From DASUGC01 sp035606665 (GTDB taxonomy: Bacteria > Acidobacteriota > Vicinamibacteria > Vicinamibacterales > SCN-69-37), in assembly GCA_035606665.1 (NCBI GenBank), contig DATNEY010000022.1, positions 1 through 64,000 of the forward strand: a DNA stretch of 64,000 nucleotides, in the 5' to 3' direction. The notes beneath the pieces are model-generated. The model did not search any database. It saw only the letters and a program-made list of their open reading frames with translations, and had not been told where the DNA came from. The translations under genes were made by a program, and so were the position numbers. The stretch's first letter is position 1. Every line of letters begins with the position of its first letter. Below are positions 1-8,272 of the stretch, piece by piece.

Positions 1-356
1 GGCGGCGGTCCCGGCGGCGGTGGTGGGCCCGGCGGCGGTGGTGGCGGCGGTCCTGGCGGCGGCGGTGGCCCCGGGGGTGGAGGTGGCGGTGGCGGCGGAG
101 GCGGTGGCCCCGGCGGCGGCGGCCCCGGCGGAGGTGGGGGCGGCGGCGGGGGCGGCCCCGGCTCATCGAACACTCTATCGCGGAGAACTTCCAGCGTCAC
201 CAGTCGCCACAGCGCACCTTTCTGTTCGGTGAGAGCGGCGCGCTCGTCGTCGCCTAACTCGACGTTGGCAAGCGCTTCTTCGGGCCGCGTGCGAAGCGCG
301 AGGTAAAAGTCGTAGTCGGTCTGCGCCCGATTCAGGACTTCTCGAAGGACACTCAT
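1..356 (-). CDS. RiPP-leader-like small protein with polyproline tail (partial)
   Basis: The frame starts with ATG at 356 and runs off the left edge, giving at least 118 residues. An AGGGG Shine-Dalgarno lies about 6-9 nt upstream. The first 50 or so residues (beginning MSVLREVLNRAQTDYDFYLA) have the A-x-x-D-x-x-F-x-x-x-L-x-x-x-P spacing, then an L-G-D-D-E-R helix start, typical of short leader-like proteins of the NHLP/Franean1_4349/Os1348 clan. From about residue 67 (after FDEPG) the chain is almost only Pro with regularly spaced Gly. No catalytic domain is visible. It shares leader spacing with the precursor-like peptide at 43774-43998. The family assignment is from pattern memory, and the C-terminus lies outside the window. 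Confidence 0.6.
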   Translation of the reverse strand, partial: MSVLREVLNRAQTDYDFYLALRTRPEEALANVELGDDERAALTEQKGALWRLVTLEVLRDRVFDEPGPPPPPPPPPPGPPPPGPPPPPPPPPPPPGPPPPPGPPPPPPPGPPPPPGPP

Positions 357-652
357 GATCGACCCCTCGTGAGATCTGAGCCCGCACCCAGCGCGCTGCG
401 CCCTGACCTAGTCTTGGGGATTCTCTGTCGAAACGAATGTAATTACAACTAACAACTACGGTTAGCAGGGTCCAATGGCACGTATGCACTGCTATCGACG
501 GAGGTATCGTGAAGCGCGGCAAGTGGCATGAGTCGTAGTCGGCCATATCGGCCTTCGCCGCCTTGCTCTTCGGACTCGCGTTCGGAGCACAACGCCCCGC
601 GTTTCCTCCGTGGCCTCTCGTTCTCGTCGTTCCCGTTCGTTCGCGTCGTTTC
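357..652. other. Intergenic region with an A+T-rich patch
   Basis: I see no convincing gene here. An A+T-rich patch at 425-465, unusual for this G+C-rich DNA, could hold the promoter of the minus-strand gene starting at 356, but I could not fix -35/-10 boxes. Positions 619-650 carry CGTTCC-type microrepeats, described separately. Confidence 0.4.
629..650. repeat. GTTCCCGTC-type microrepeat, copy 1
   Basis: A 22-nt stretch just past the stop codon of the ABC permease matches 34379-34400 with one mismatch. Both are built from overlapping GTTCCCGTC/GTTCGTTC units and lie at the 3' end of a gene, as a dispersed non-coding repeat would. Confidence 0.6.
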
Positions 653-2338
653 TCAATCAACCGTGAGTCTTAGCGGACTCGATTCCGTCGGTAACACATC
701 CTCGAACTGAAGCGGCTCGACGCCGGCGCACCAGCGGCGGTGACGACGAATTCCGAGCGCGATGGCGGAGAGAATGATGCAGACGGTCACGCCGAAGACC
801 GGCGACCTGCGGATGCTTCCAAGTGCGAGCGCGGAGCCGACTGTCGAGTAGCCCACGTAGAGCAGAAGTCCGAGCAGCACGATCTGCGGAATGAACGCGG
901 TGCCGATCGTGTACGAACACGTGAACGGAATCCGGCGCCACTCGATGAGCAGCGCCTCCGCCAGCACCCAGGCGCACAACGCGGCCACGAAACTCGTCAC
1001 GAGCGACGCGGGCCCCAGCACGGCCCACTGAAACGGCAGCAACAGAACGGCCGGGAGGACGACGCCAAGTCGAACCACGGACGAGATGGCGGCGTCGAGC
1101 TCGGCGCCGCGGTGTTTCGGGTCCTCGGTGAACCGGAAGATCCAGTTGGCCCGGATCTCGATCGGCAGCACTAGCGATGCCCGCGCTGCGAGGATGGCCA
1201 TGAACGACAAGGCGAACGGGGCGCCAATGAGTGTGTCGGCGCTTCGAAGCCGGGTGCTCAACGTCGCCGGCGAGAAGTCCAGATCGAAGAGGCGGCTGGT
1301 GACGACGGCCGCGCCGATTGCGAACACGGCGATGAAAACGCCCTGATGGAGGACGCTTCTCGCGAGCGTCGCCGACGTGAACGCGCGCACGGCCGTGAAC
1401 GCCGGCCGGCGGCTCGGCCGGACGTGCGCGACAGACGCGTCGCCGAGCCGCAGTCCCTGATCGGACGCAGGACGCGTCATGACCCTGGAGAAGTCGCGGT
1501 ACAGCGCGACGTACGCGGCCGCGGCGATCGCGGCCGCAAGCAGGAGCGCGCCGGCGCCAATCGAGGCGAGGGACGCGAATCTCGCGTCGCCTCCAAGCCA
1601 CCGCTCGACGCCAAGGAACCAGGCGGGCGGAAAGAAATAGAGCCAGGTAGCGCCATTGTCGAGCGCCTCCTTGATTGAAGGAATCCGGCCGACGAAGGGC
1701 AGGGCCATCACGAGCGCGCACAGCATGGTGCTGCCGAGCGCCGCGGATATGGGAAGGAGACGCTCGCGTGGCACGGCCAGCAGAATCAACGCGTGCACGG
1801 CAGCGACGCCGAGCGCCGCGAAGAGCACGGCCAGGAGGCTCGCGGCGAGAAAAGCCGGCAACTGAACCGCCCACGACGGACTGGCGAGCCGGCCGATCGA
1901 ACTCATCAGGAAGAGCGGCAGCGACGAGACCAGCGCGAACGCGAAGAACAGCCCGGCGAAAAGTCCAAGCGCGGCAAGCTTGGCGCCGAAGATGACGCGG
2001 CGTTTCACCGGCATCGGCGTCATCACGCGGAAGTCGGTCTCGTCCGGAAACAAAGAGGGGCCCGTGAGTACCGCCACCATGCCCACGATCCACATCATGG
2101 CGGCGAGGAGGAAGGTGTGATCGGTCAGCGCAGCCGCCTGGAACAACTCTTCGCTGCGCGTCTCCCGGAGCGCGTTGTAACGATACGTGAAGACGCGCAG
2201 AAGCCATGCGCCGACTGTCAGGAAGATTCCGGCGGTGCCGGCCACGATGCCCGAGAGCGACGCCGAGCCCGAGCGCGACTCGGCCGTCAGCTCGAAATCG
2301 AACAGCCGCACGAAGAAAAACCGGATGAGAAGCCTCAC
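653..2338 (-). CDS. ABC exporter permease subunit
   Basis: A 561-residue integral membrane protein with about 10-12 hydrophobic segments, for example the long stretches following PMPVKRRVIFGAKLAAL. I choose GTG at 2338 because it overlaps the TGA stop of the upstream ATPase gene (GTGA), a 4-bp overlap typical of translationally coupled ABC subunits. A longer open frame extends upstream only inside the ATPase gene. The architecture resembles large permeases of ABC-2-like exporters common in Acidobacteriota. The substrate is not evident. It follows its ATPase directly. Confidence 0.8.
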   Translation of the reverse strand: MRLLIRFFFVRLFDFELTAESRSGSASLSGIVAGTAGIFLTVGAWLLRVFTYRYNALRETRSEELFQAAALTDHTFLLAAMMWIVGMVAVLTGPSLFPDETDFRVMTPMPVKRRVIFGAKLAALGLFAGLFFAFALVSSLPLFLMSSIGRLASPSWAVQLPAFLAASLLAVLFAALGVAAVHALILLAVPRERLLPISAALGSTMLCALVMALPFVGRIPSIKEALDNGATWLYFFPPAWFLGVERWLGGDARFASLASIGAGALLLAAAIAAAAYVALYRDFSRVMTRPASDQGLRLGDASVAHVRPSRRPAFTAVRAFTSATLARSVLHQGVFIAVFAIGAAVVTSRLFDLDFSPATLSTRLRSADTLIGAPFALSFMAILAARASLVLPIEIRANWIFRFTEDPKHRGAELDAAISSVVRLGVVLPAVLLLPFQWAVLGPASLVTSFVAALCAWVLAEALLIEWRRIPFTCSYTIGTAFIPQIVLLGLLLYVGYSTVGSALALGSIRRSPVFGVTVCIILSAIALGIRRHRRWCAGVEPLQFEDVLPTESSPLRLTVD

Positions 2339-3096
2339 GCCGAGATCGCCTCGAGGATCTGCCGCGCGATCGGTGTGTAATCCGGCTGCCCGGTCGCCCG
2401 CAGGAAGAGCGCTTCGAGCGCGCCGGATCCTCGGGGTCCGACCGCCGCGAGCTCTTCGGCGGCGACGACGCAGCCCTTGGAGAGCATGACGACCCGCGAG
2501 CACAGCTGTTCGACCATGTCGAACCGGTGCGTGCTGAAGAGGACCATTCGGCCTTCATCCGCCAACATCCTGAGCAGCGTACGAAACAGGAGGCCCGCGT
2601 TGACGTCGAGGCCGGAGAATGGCTCATCGAGGACGAGCAGCCTCGGGTTATGCAACAGGGCCGCGGCCAGCAGCACGCGTTGCCGCATCCCCTTCGAAAA
2701 CGCCCTCATCGTCTTGTAGCGGCTGTCGTGAAGCTGGAGGAGATCGAGGAGCCCGCTGATGCGGGCATTGAGCACGCCGCCGGACATGCCCCGAAGCTGC
2801 CCGACGAGCGTCAGGTATTCGGCCGCCGTGAGATGCGTGTAGAGGAACGGCTCCTCGGGCACGTAGCCGATCCGAGACTTGTAGGCGACCGGGTCGCCGA
2901 TGATCGAGATGCCGTCGAGCGTGAGACTGCCGCCTGTCGGCTCGAGCAATCCGACGACCAGATTGACCGTCGTGCTCTTGCCTGAGCCGTTCGGTCCCAG
3001 GTACCCGACGATCTCGCCAGGACGCACCTCGAAGCTTGCGCGGTTGAGCGCGACGAGCCCGCCGTACCGTTTGGTCAGATCAGTGGCTTGCAGCAT
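2335..3096 (-). CDS. ABC transporter ATP-binding protein
   Basis: A 253-residue ABC ATPase. Visible motifs in order are Walker A GPNGSGKST (about residue 35), the Q-loop region, a divergent signature FSKGMRQRV in place of LSGGQ, Walker B LLVLDEP, D-loop SGLD and the H-loop histidine in STHRF. The divergent signature and short length match the ABC-2/CcmA-like drug, lipid or polysaccharide exporter class. ATG at 3096 is preferred. GTG codons at 3111 and 3114 would add a few residues, and none has a good Shine-Dalgarno. It forms a two-gene operon with the overlapping permease and is divergent from the Dam-like gene at 3151. Confidence 0.9.
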   Translation of the reverse strand: MLQATDLTKRYGGLVALNRASFEVRPGEIVGYLGPNGSGKSTTVNLVVGLLEPTGGSLTLDGISIIGDPVAYKSRIGYVPEEPFLYTHLTAAEYLTLVGQLRGMSGGVLNARISGLLDLLQLHDSRYKTMRAFSKGMRQRVLLAAALLHNPRLLVLDEPFSGLDVNAGLLFRTLLRMLADEGRMVLFSTHRFDMVEQLCSRVVMLSKGCVVAAEELAAVGPRGSGALEALFLRATGQPDYTPIARQILEAISA

Positions 3097-3150
3097 GGGG
3101 AACTTAGACACCACTCGCGTGAATTGTGTCCACGCTAAACTGACGCCGCG

Positions 3151-3969
3151 ATGCCCACGGCGACGGCCGCTGTTTCAACGACGGAGAAGGCGGCCAAACC
3201 GCCGCTCAAATGGGCGGGAGGGAAACGGTGGCAGGTGCCGCATCTGCGTCCGCTCTGGGCGCCCCACGCCGGCCGCCGGCTGGTCGAGCCGTTTTGTGGC
3301 GGACTGGCGGTGGCGCTCGGTCTTGCGCCGGATCAGGCACTGCTCAACGACCTGAATCCGCACCTCATCTCCTTCTACCGCTGGCTCCAGCGCGGGCTTC
3401 GCCTCGACGACGAAATCGAGATGACCAACGACAAGGCGCTCTACTACGCGCACCGGCGGCGTTTCAACGAGCTTGTCCGGACGGGAATGGCGAACGGGCG
3501 GGAGTCGGCGTGCCTGTTCTACTTTCTCAATCGCACGGGTTACAACGGCCTGTGCCGGTTCAACAGCCGTGGTGAATTCAACGTGCCGTTCGGCAGGTAC
3601 GCACGAATCCAGTACGCGCGCGACCTGTCGCCGTACGCGGAAAAGCTAGGGCGCTGGACGTTCGTGAACGACGACCTCGAGCGTCTCGAGATTCACGGCG
3701 ATGACTTCATCTACGCGGATCCGCCGTACGACGTCGAGTTCACGCAGTATTCATCCGCACGGTTCACCTGGGAGGACCAGGAGCGCACCGCGCTGTTTGT
3801 CTCCCGCCACCGGGGGCCTGCCGTGCTCGTCAATCAGGCCACGACGCGGATCGCGCGGCTCTATCGCAAGCTGGGCTTTACGCTGACGTACCTGCAGGCA
3901 CCCCGGCGGATCAGTTGCACGGGAGATCGACGGCCCGCGCGAGAAGTTCTCGCGACGCGCAATCTCTGA
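3151..3969 (+). CDS. DNA adenine methylase (Dam/D12 class)
   Basis: A 272-residue N6-adenine DNA methyltransferase. Near the N-terminus is the family block KPPLKWAGGKRW. The SAM-binding motif is EPFCGGLAVAL, and the catalytic motif IV is DPPY at about residue 191. Length and motif order match the alpha-class D12 family (Dam, M.DpnM). No restriction gene is adjacent, so it is either a solitary regulatory methylase or a stranded R-M remnant. The usual target would be GATC, but recognition cannot be read from the sequence. Confidence 0.9.
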   Translation: MPTATAAVSTTEKAAKPPLKWAGGKRWQVPHLRPLWAPHAGRRLVEPFCGGLAVALGLAPDQALLNDLNPHLISFYRWLQRGLRLDDEIEMTNDKALYYAHRRRFNELVRTGMANGRESACLFYFLNRTGYNGLCRFNSRGEFNVPFGRYARIQYARDLSPYAEKLGRWTFVNDDLERLEIHGDDFIYADPPYDVEFTQYSSARFTWEDQERTALFVSRHRGPAVLVNQATTRIARLYRKLGFTLTYLQAPRRISCTGDRRPAREVLATRNL

Positions 3970-4236
3970 CTAGCTGTGCGCTGTGACGGTGTCGGTCCGC
4001 GTCTTCTGATACGCGTCTTTTCCGGCCGCCGCCACGTCAGTGACGGTCCGGCGAGCCGTCTCGAACAGGTCCTTGGACTGATCGCCAAGCCACCGGGCCT
4101 TGTCGCCGATTTGGCCACGTAGTTCTTTGCCGGCTGTGGGCGCAAGCAGCAAACCAAGCGCCGCCCCAACGGCCACGCCGCAGAGCATGCCGACCGCGAA
4201 TCCGTAGCCCGTCTGTTCCCGATTATCGTGAGTCAT
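3970..4236 (-). CDS. YtxH-domain small membrane protein
   Basis: An 88-residue protein with one hydrophobic segment (GMLCGVAVGAALGLLLAP) followed by a charged amphipathic tail. The ending of the membrane helix in LLAPxxGKELRxQ is the YtxH signature. ATG at 4236 has a strong AAGGAGGT 7 nt upstream, which decides the start over longer in-frame options. It overlaps the end of the preceding gene by 14 nt. YtxH proteins are stress-associated envelope proteins with no defined biochemical activity. Confidence 0.85.
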   Translation of the reverse strand: MTHDNREQTGYGFAVGMLCGVAVGAALGLLLAPTAGKELRGQIGDKARWLGDQSKDLFETARRTVTDVAAAGKDAYQKTRTDTVTAHS

Positions 4237-4615
4237 GTATGGGACCTCCTTCGGCGGTGAAACGCGCGCTCGCGTCCTCATCCTGACGAGTGTCCGGTGA
4301 GCGGCGCTTGCGCGATGAAAGCTGTTTTGCGATCGCCCGGCCGGCGGCGATGACGCCGAAGACCGGCCAGGCTTTGAGGATCACGGCCTGCTGTGCGCGG
4401 CGCGCCGTCGCGCGCACCGCCTGCAGGTCCGAGAGCAACTCCTTCGCGCCGTCGGTCACGGGGCCAACCGCCCGATCGACGCCGTCGAGCGTCGTCTCGG
4501 CGCGCTTGAAGAGCTGGAGACTACGGAGCGCGACGACCGTAATCGCGACAGTCTGGACGGCGACCAGCAGGGTGAGAATTACCACCCACCATGTCAGCAC
4601 GGCCTGATTCTCCAT
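4223..4615 (-). CDS. DUF948-like membrane protein
   Basis: A 130-residue protein with an N-terminal transmembrane helix (WWVVILTLLVAVQTVAITVV) and a helical cytoplasmic region with the spacing of DUF948 proteins (LDGVDRAVGPVTDGAKELLSD). The C-terminus is charged and low in complexity. DUF948 and YtxH genes commonly sit side by side, and the overlap with the YtxH gene supports a two-gene envelope-stress operon. Function unknown. Confidence 0.7.
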   Translation of the reverse strand: MENQAVLTWWVVILTLLVAVQTVAITVVALRSLQLFKRAETTLDGVDRAVGPVTDGAKELLSDLQAVRATARRAQQAVILKAWPVFGVIAAGRAIAKQLSSRKRRSPDTRQDEDASARFTAEGGPIHDSR

Positions 4616-4744
4616 AACAGACGCGATTGACTGCAGAACCCGTGCCTATCTCAGGCCCGCCCTATCAACGACTTACAGCGATCTCTCCGCTGCGACTGTG
4701 AAAAACCTTCCCAACACTCGCCCTCGACCTGATAATCACGAGTC

Positions 4745-6679
4745 ATGTCACGTGCCACGTCGCCATCATCACGTCTCCTTCTTGGGTTCCTGACCGCAGT
4801 CATTGCGGGACCGATAGGTCTCACGGTTGCCGGTGCGCAGGCCGCCAAGGCCAGGCCGGACTTCACCGATGGACAGGCGCAGATCGTTCCCGCGTTCCAG
4901 GATCAGTCGCAGTGGATTCGCGAGAAGCTCTGGGTCGAGACCGAGTTCGATTCGGACAAGGACGGCAAACGCGACCGTGTCTTCACTGACGTCACGCGGC
5001 AGAGGCAGACCGAGACCGAGGGCCTGAAGGTGCCGGTGATTTATGAGTCGTCGCCGTACTTCGCGGGCACGTCGGGACAGCGACAGTTTCTCTGGGATGT
5101 GAAACAGGAAGTCGGTGCGACGCCGCCGAAGCGCGCGTCGCAGCCGGAGATTGAGTTCCAGCCGGCGCGCGCGAGTGTGTCGAATTCGATGGTGATGACG
5201 TGGGTGCCGCGCGGCTTCGCCGTGGTGCACTCCGACGCACCCGGTACGGGCCTCTCCACCGGTTGTCCAACGGTCGGCAGCGCACCTGAGGAACTCGCGC
5301 CGAAGGCCGTGATCGACTGGTTGAACGGCCGCGCGAAGGGCTACACGACCCTGGATGGGACGGAAGAAGTGCGCGCCACGTCGTGGTCAACCGGCAAGGT
5401 CGGCATGACGGGCACGTCGTACAACGGGACGATTCCCGTCGCCGCGGCGACCACCGGCGTGGCCGGCCTCGAGGCGATCATTCCGGTCGCCCCGAACACG
5501 TCGTACTACCATTACTACCGTTCCAACGGCCTCGTGCGTCACCCGGGCGGCTGGCTTGGCGAGGACATCGATTTCCTCTACGACTTCATCAACAGCGGCG
5601 ATCCGGCAAAGCGCGCCCGCTGCAACGCGCTCGTGCGCGACGGTGAATTCGCCGAGCACCGCGATCGGGTGACCGGCGACTACAACCAGTTCTGGGCGGA
5701 GCGCGATCTCCTGAACAAGGTGAAGAACATCAAGGCCGCCGTGCTGATGGCGCACGCCTTCAACGACTGGAACGTCGTGCCCGAGCACAGCGTGCGTATT
5801 TACGAGGCACTGAAAGGACGCGTGCCGCTTCAGGCGTACTACCACCAGGGCGGCCACGGCGGGAGTCCGCCGATAGAGATGATGAACAAGTGGTTCACGC
5901 GCTACCTGTACGGCGTCGAGAATGGCGTCGAGAAGGATCCGAAGGCATGGATCGTTCGTGAGGCAGCGCCGGCGCCAACACCTCCGCCAGGCGCGCCCGG
6001 CGCGGGCCGCGGCGGCCGTGGAGCGACCCCGCCGCCGACGCCGTATCCCGATTATCCGAATCCAGCGGCGTCGATCGTGACGTTGCGTATCGGCGCTGGC
6101 GGAAACGAGCGCGGCGCGCTCGCGCTCGCAACCGCCGCGGCTGCGAAGCCGGAGGTGCTCGTGGACAACGTCGACATCGCGGGGCCGGCACTTGCCGCCG
6201 CCGAGAAGTCACCGCACCGCCTGTTGTACGTCACGCCGGAGCTCACTGCGCCGGTGCACATCTCTGGCTTTACGCGTGTGACGTTGCGCCTCGCCTCCAG
6301 CAAGCCTGCCGCAAACCTCTCCGTGTACCTCGTCCAGATTCCGTGGGTGGATGGACCCATCTCCACGAACAATCTGATCACGCGCGGGTGGGCGGATCCG
6401 CAGAATCATGCTTCGCTCAAGGGCGGAAGCTACCTGTCGATGGCCAAGGGCCAGCCGCTGACGCCCGGGCAGTTCGTCACGATGACATTCGACCTGCAGC
6501 CGGACGATCAGATCGTTCCAGCCGGCAAGCGGATCGGCCTGATGATCTTCTCGAGCGATCGGGATTTCACTCTCTGGCCGAAGCCGGGCACGGAGCTGAC
6601 GATCGATCTCGCCGCGACACGTCTCATGTTGCCGGTGGTCGGCGGGGTTGAGGCGTGGAAAAAGGCGGGGGCGAATTAG
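4745..6679 (+). CDS. CocE/NonD-family alpha/beta hydrolase (X-Pro dipeptidyl-peptidase-like)
   Basis: A 644-residue secreted hydrolase with a signal peptide of about 30 residues. The S15/CocE fold is indicated by the nucleophile motif GTSYNG (Ser about 225), an acidic residue in AHAFNDWNV (about 342) and the histidine in GGHGG (about 369). A C-terminal jelly-roll domain (PepX_C type) contains VYLVQIPWVDG and GLMIFSSDRDFTLWP. A Gly/Pro/Ala-rich insert (about 415-435) separates the domains. Family members cleave X-Pro dipeptides or act as acylases or esterases. The substrate here is open. Confidence 0.85.
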   Translation: MSRATSPSSRLLLGFLTAVIAGPIGLTVAGAQAAKARPDFTDGQAQIVPAFQDQSQWIREKLWVETEFDSDKDGKRDRVFTDVTRQRQTETEGLKVPVIYESSPYFAGTSGQRQFLWDVKQEVGATPPKRASQPEIEFQPARASVSNSMVMTWVPRGFAVVHSDAPGTGLSTGCPTVGSAPEELAPKAVIDWLNGRAKGYTTLDGTEEVRATSWSTGKVGMTGTSYNGTIPVAAATTGVAGLEAIIPVAPNTSYYHYYRSNGLVRHPGGWLGEDIDFLYDFINSGDPAKRARCNALVRDGEFAEHRDRVTGDYNQFWAERDLLNKVKNIKAAVLMAHAFNDWNVVPEHSVRIYEALKGRVPLQAYYHQGGHGGSPPIEMMNKWFTRYLYGVENGVEKDPKAWIVREAAPAPTPPPGAPGAGRGGRGATPPPTPYPDYPNPAASIVTLRIGAGGNERGALALATAAAAKPEVLVDNVDIAGPALAAAEKSPHRLLYVTPELTAPVHISGFTRVTLRLASSKPAANLSVYLVQIPWVDGPISTNNLITRGWADPQNHASLKGGSYLSMAKGQPLTPGQFVTMTFDLQPDDQIVPAGKRIGLMIFSSDRDFTLWPKPGTELTIDLAATRLMLPVVGGVEAWKKAGAN

Positions 6680-6680
6680 G

Positions 6681-6741
6681 GCCGTAGGCGGCGGGCTTCA
6701 GCCCGCCGCGCGTCCGGCGGCCTGAAGGCCGCCGGCTACGG
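6681..6741. repeat. GGGCTGAAGCCC-family palindromic repeat pair (BIME-like)
   Basis: Two adjacent hairpins, 6690-6707 (stem GGCGGGC, loop TTCA) and 6716-6733 (stem GGCGGCC, loop TGAA), are flanked by inverted GCCGTAGGC/GGCTACGG. The same layout recurs at 10483, 13545, 26708 and, as a single hairpin, 29914. Confidence 0.75.
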
Positions 6742-6751
6742 GTGTTCAGTC

Positions 6752-7126
6752 GTGAGCGACAAGTTCAACAATCCGTTTGCGGCACTGGCGCCCCTCGGCT
6801 CCGGCACGCCGGATCACCCGGCCGCCCAGGAGGACGAGAAACCGAAGGCGCCGGCCGAACCCCCGCGTTTGCCTCCCGGGACGCGCGCCATTCCTCGTGC
6901 GGTCGTTCGAATGGAGCGCAGTGGCCGGGGCGGCAAGGAAGTTACGGTCATCGAACAGCTCGATCTTGGGCCGCTCGATCGCGAGAAGTGGCTCAAGCAG
7001 CTCAAGGCTGCACTTGGGTGCGGCGGAGTCGTCGAAGGCAACACGCTGGTGCTCCAGGGCGATCACCGCAACCGACTGCCCGCGGTCCTGACCGCGCGCG
7101 GCGTGAAGCGCGTGACCATCGGCTAA
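6752..7126 (+). CDS. yciH: SUI1/eIF1-family translation factor (YciH-like)
   Basis: A 124-residue protein starting at GTG 6752. The C-terminal 80 residues form an SUI1 domain with VVRMERSGRGGKEVTVI and a terminal GDHRNRLPAVLTARGVKRV, where the basic RxGRGGK motif is characteristic. The N-terminal 45 residues are Pro/Ala-rich and probably disordered. Bacterial YciH modulates initiation fidelity and is not essential. It is followed 18 nt later by ppk2 and is probably cotranscribed with it. Confidence 0.85.
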   Translation: MSDKFNNPFAALAPLGSGTPDHPAAQEDEKPKAPAEPPRLPPGTRAIPRAVVRMERSGRGGKEVTVIEQLDLGPLDREKWLKQLKAALGCGGVVEGNTLVLQGDHRNRLPAVLTARGVKRVTIG

Positions 7127-7144
7127 TCGGCTGAAGGAGCCACA

Positions 7145-7912
7145 GTGAAGCGGAAGAAGTTCGACAACCTGATGGAGCCGCTTCACCTCGAGCTCAACAA
7201 CCTCGCGCGCTGGTTGCAGCACACCGGCCGCCGTATGGTGGTGATCCTCGAAGGTCGCGACACGGCGGGCAAGGGTGGTGTGATCAGCTCGATCACCGAG
7301 CGCCTCAACCCGCGCCAGGCTCGCGTCGTGGCGCTCGGCAAGCCGACCGAACGCGAGCGTTCGCAGTGGTACCTCCAGCGCTACGTCGCGCACCTGCCCG
7401 CGGCGGGGGAGATCGTCCTGTTCGATCGGAGTTGGTACAACCGCGCCGGCGTCGAGAAGGTCATGGGATTCTGCACGGACGCCGAATACCAGCGCTTCCT
7501 GGAGCAGGTGCCGGTCTTCGAAAAGATGCTGGTGGACGACGGAGTTCTCCTGCTCAAGTACTGGCTGTCGGTCGACCAGAAGGAGCAGGAAGCCCGCTTC
7601 GCCGAACGCGTCGCCGACCCCCTGAAGCGCTGGAAACTCTCGCCAATCGACCTCGATGCGAGGAAGAAGTACGCGGAGTATGGCAAGGCGAGGGACGCAA
7701 TGTTCGAGGCCACACACACCAAGCACGCCCCCTGGTTCGTCGTCGACTTCGGCGATCAGAAACGCGGCCGGCTCGGACTGATCCGGCATCTCCTTGACCA
7801 TGTGCCAGATACGGCCGTTCCCGACACGGTGATCAAGCTGCCCGCATTGGCTGAGAAGCCCCGGAAAGAGAAGTTCAAGGGACCGGTCACACCCATCGCC
7901 AACCCCTACTAG
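7145..7912 (+). CDS. ppk2: Polyphosphate kinase 2 (PPK2)
   Basis: A 255-residue PPK2-family enzyme with Walker A EGRDTAGKGG (about residue 37), Walker B-like FDRSWYNRAGVE (about 95) and the family block KYWLSVDQKEQEARF. The conserved QWYLQRYVAHLP is present. These enzymes interconvert polyphosphate and nucleoside di/triphosphates. A single-domain form of this length suggests class I (NDP to NTP), but subclass cannot be proved here. GTG at 7145 has a GAAGGAG Shine-Dalgarno. Confidence 0.9.
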   Translation: MKRKKFDNLMEPLHLELNNLARWLQHTGRRMVVILEGRDTAGKGGVISSITERLNPRQARVVALGKPTERERSQWYLQRYVAHLPAAGEIVLFDRSWYNRAGVEKVMGFCTDAEYQRFLEQVPVFEKMLVDDGVLLLKYWLSVDQKEQEARFAERVADPLKRWKLSPIDLDARKKYAEYGKARDAMFEATHTKHAPWFVVDFGDQKRGRLGLIRHLLDHVPDTAVPDTVIKLPALAEKPRKEKFKGPVTPIANPY

Positions 7913-7946
7913 CCTCGGAGGGCTTCTGTGTCCTCAGCGTAATAAG

Positions 7947-7974
7947 TGAGAACGTTCTCAATTAGTGATACGAT
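7947..7974 (+). promoter_or_regulatory. Palindromic operator and candidate -10 upstream of feoAB
   Basis: A perfect 14-bp palindrome TGAGAACGTTCTCA (7947-7960) precedes a -10-like TACGAT (7969-7974) and overlaps the expected -35. A second inverted pair, ATACGA (7968-7973) and TCGTAT (7983-7988), lies just downstream. Position and symmetry suggest a metal-responsive repressor site (Fur, DtxR/MntR or similar). It does not match the classical E. coli Fur box. Confidence 0.5.
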
Positions 7975-8008
7975 TCTTTTGGTCGTATTTCGACCGAGGT
8001 CGTATCCG

Positions 8009-8260
8009 ATGAACTCTGTCTCGTCATTGCCAACCGCCCTGACCAACCTCTCAACCGGCCAGACCGCCAGGCTCCATGAGGCTCGCCTCGATGCTCATGC
8101 CGTTGAACTCTTGCGTGCCCTTGGGCTCTCCGAGACCCAGCCGTTCCGGGTCTGCAAGGCGGGGGAGCCCTGCATTCTTCAGGTCGAAGGCACCCGCATC
8201 GGCGTCTCACGGGTGGTCGCGAGCAACCTCTACGTGATTCCCGACACCTACGCCGTGTAA
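8009..8260 (+). CDS. feoA: Ferrous iron transport protein A
   Basis: An 83-residue SH3-like FeoA protein. LTNLSTGQTARLHEA and LRALGLSETQPFRVC followed by ILQVEGTRIGVSRVVASNLYV is the usual FeoA core. I choose ATG 8009, preceded by GAGGT about 9 nt upstream, over an upstream in-frame start that would run through the candidate operator. It precedes feoB by 12 nt and presumably acts as the cytosolic accessory of FeoB. Confidence 0.85.
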   Translation: MNSVSSLPTALTNLSTGQTARLHEARLDAHAVELLRALGLSETQPFRVCKAGEPCILQVEGTRIGVSRVVASNLYVIPDTYAV

Positions 8261-8272
8261 GTCGTTCGGTTC

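Noticed and set aside
1..304. Plus-strand Gly-rich open frame
   Set aside because: The complementary frame has an ATG, a good Shine-Dalgarno, a structured N-terminus and continuity. The Gly-rich reading is its antisense.
740..1995. Several plus-strand open frames across the ABC permease gene
   Set aside because: They are antisense to a clear membrane protein, with Arg-rich, motif-free translations typical of high-G+C shadows.
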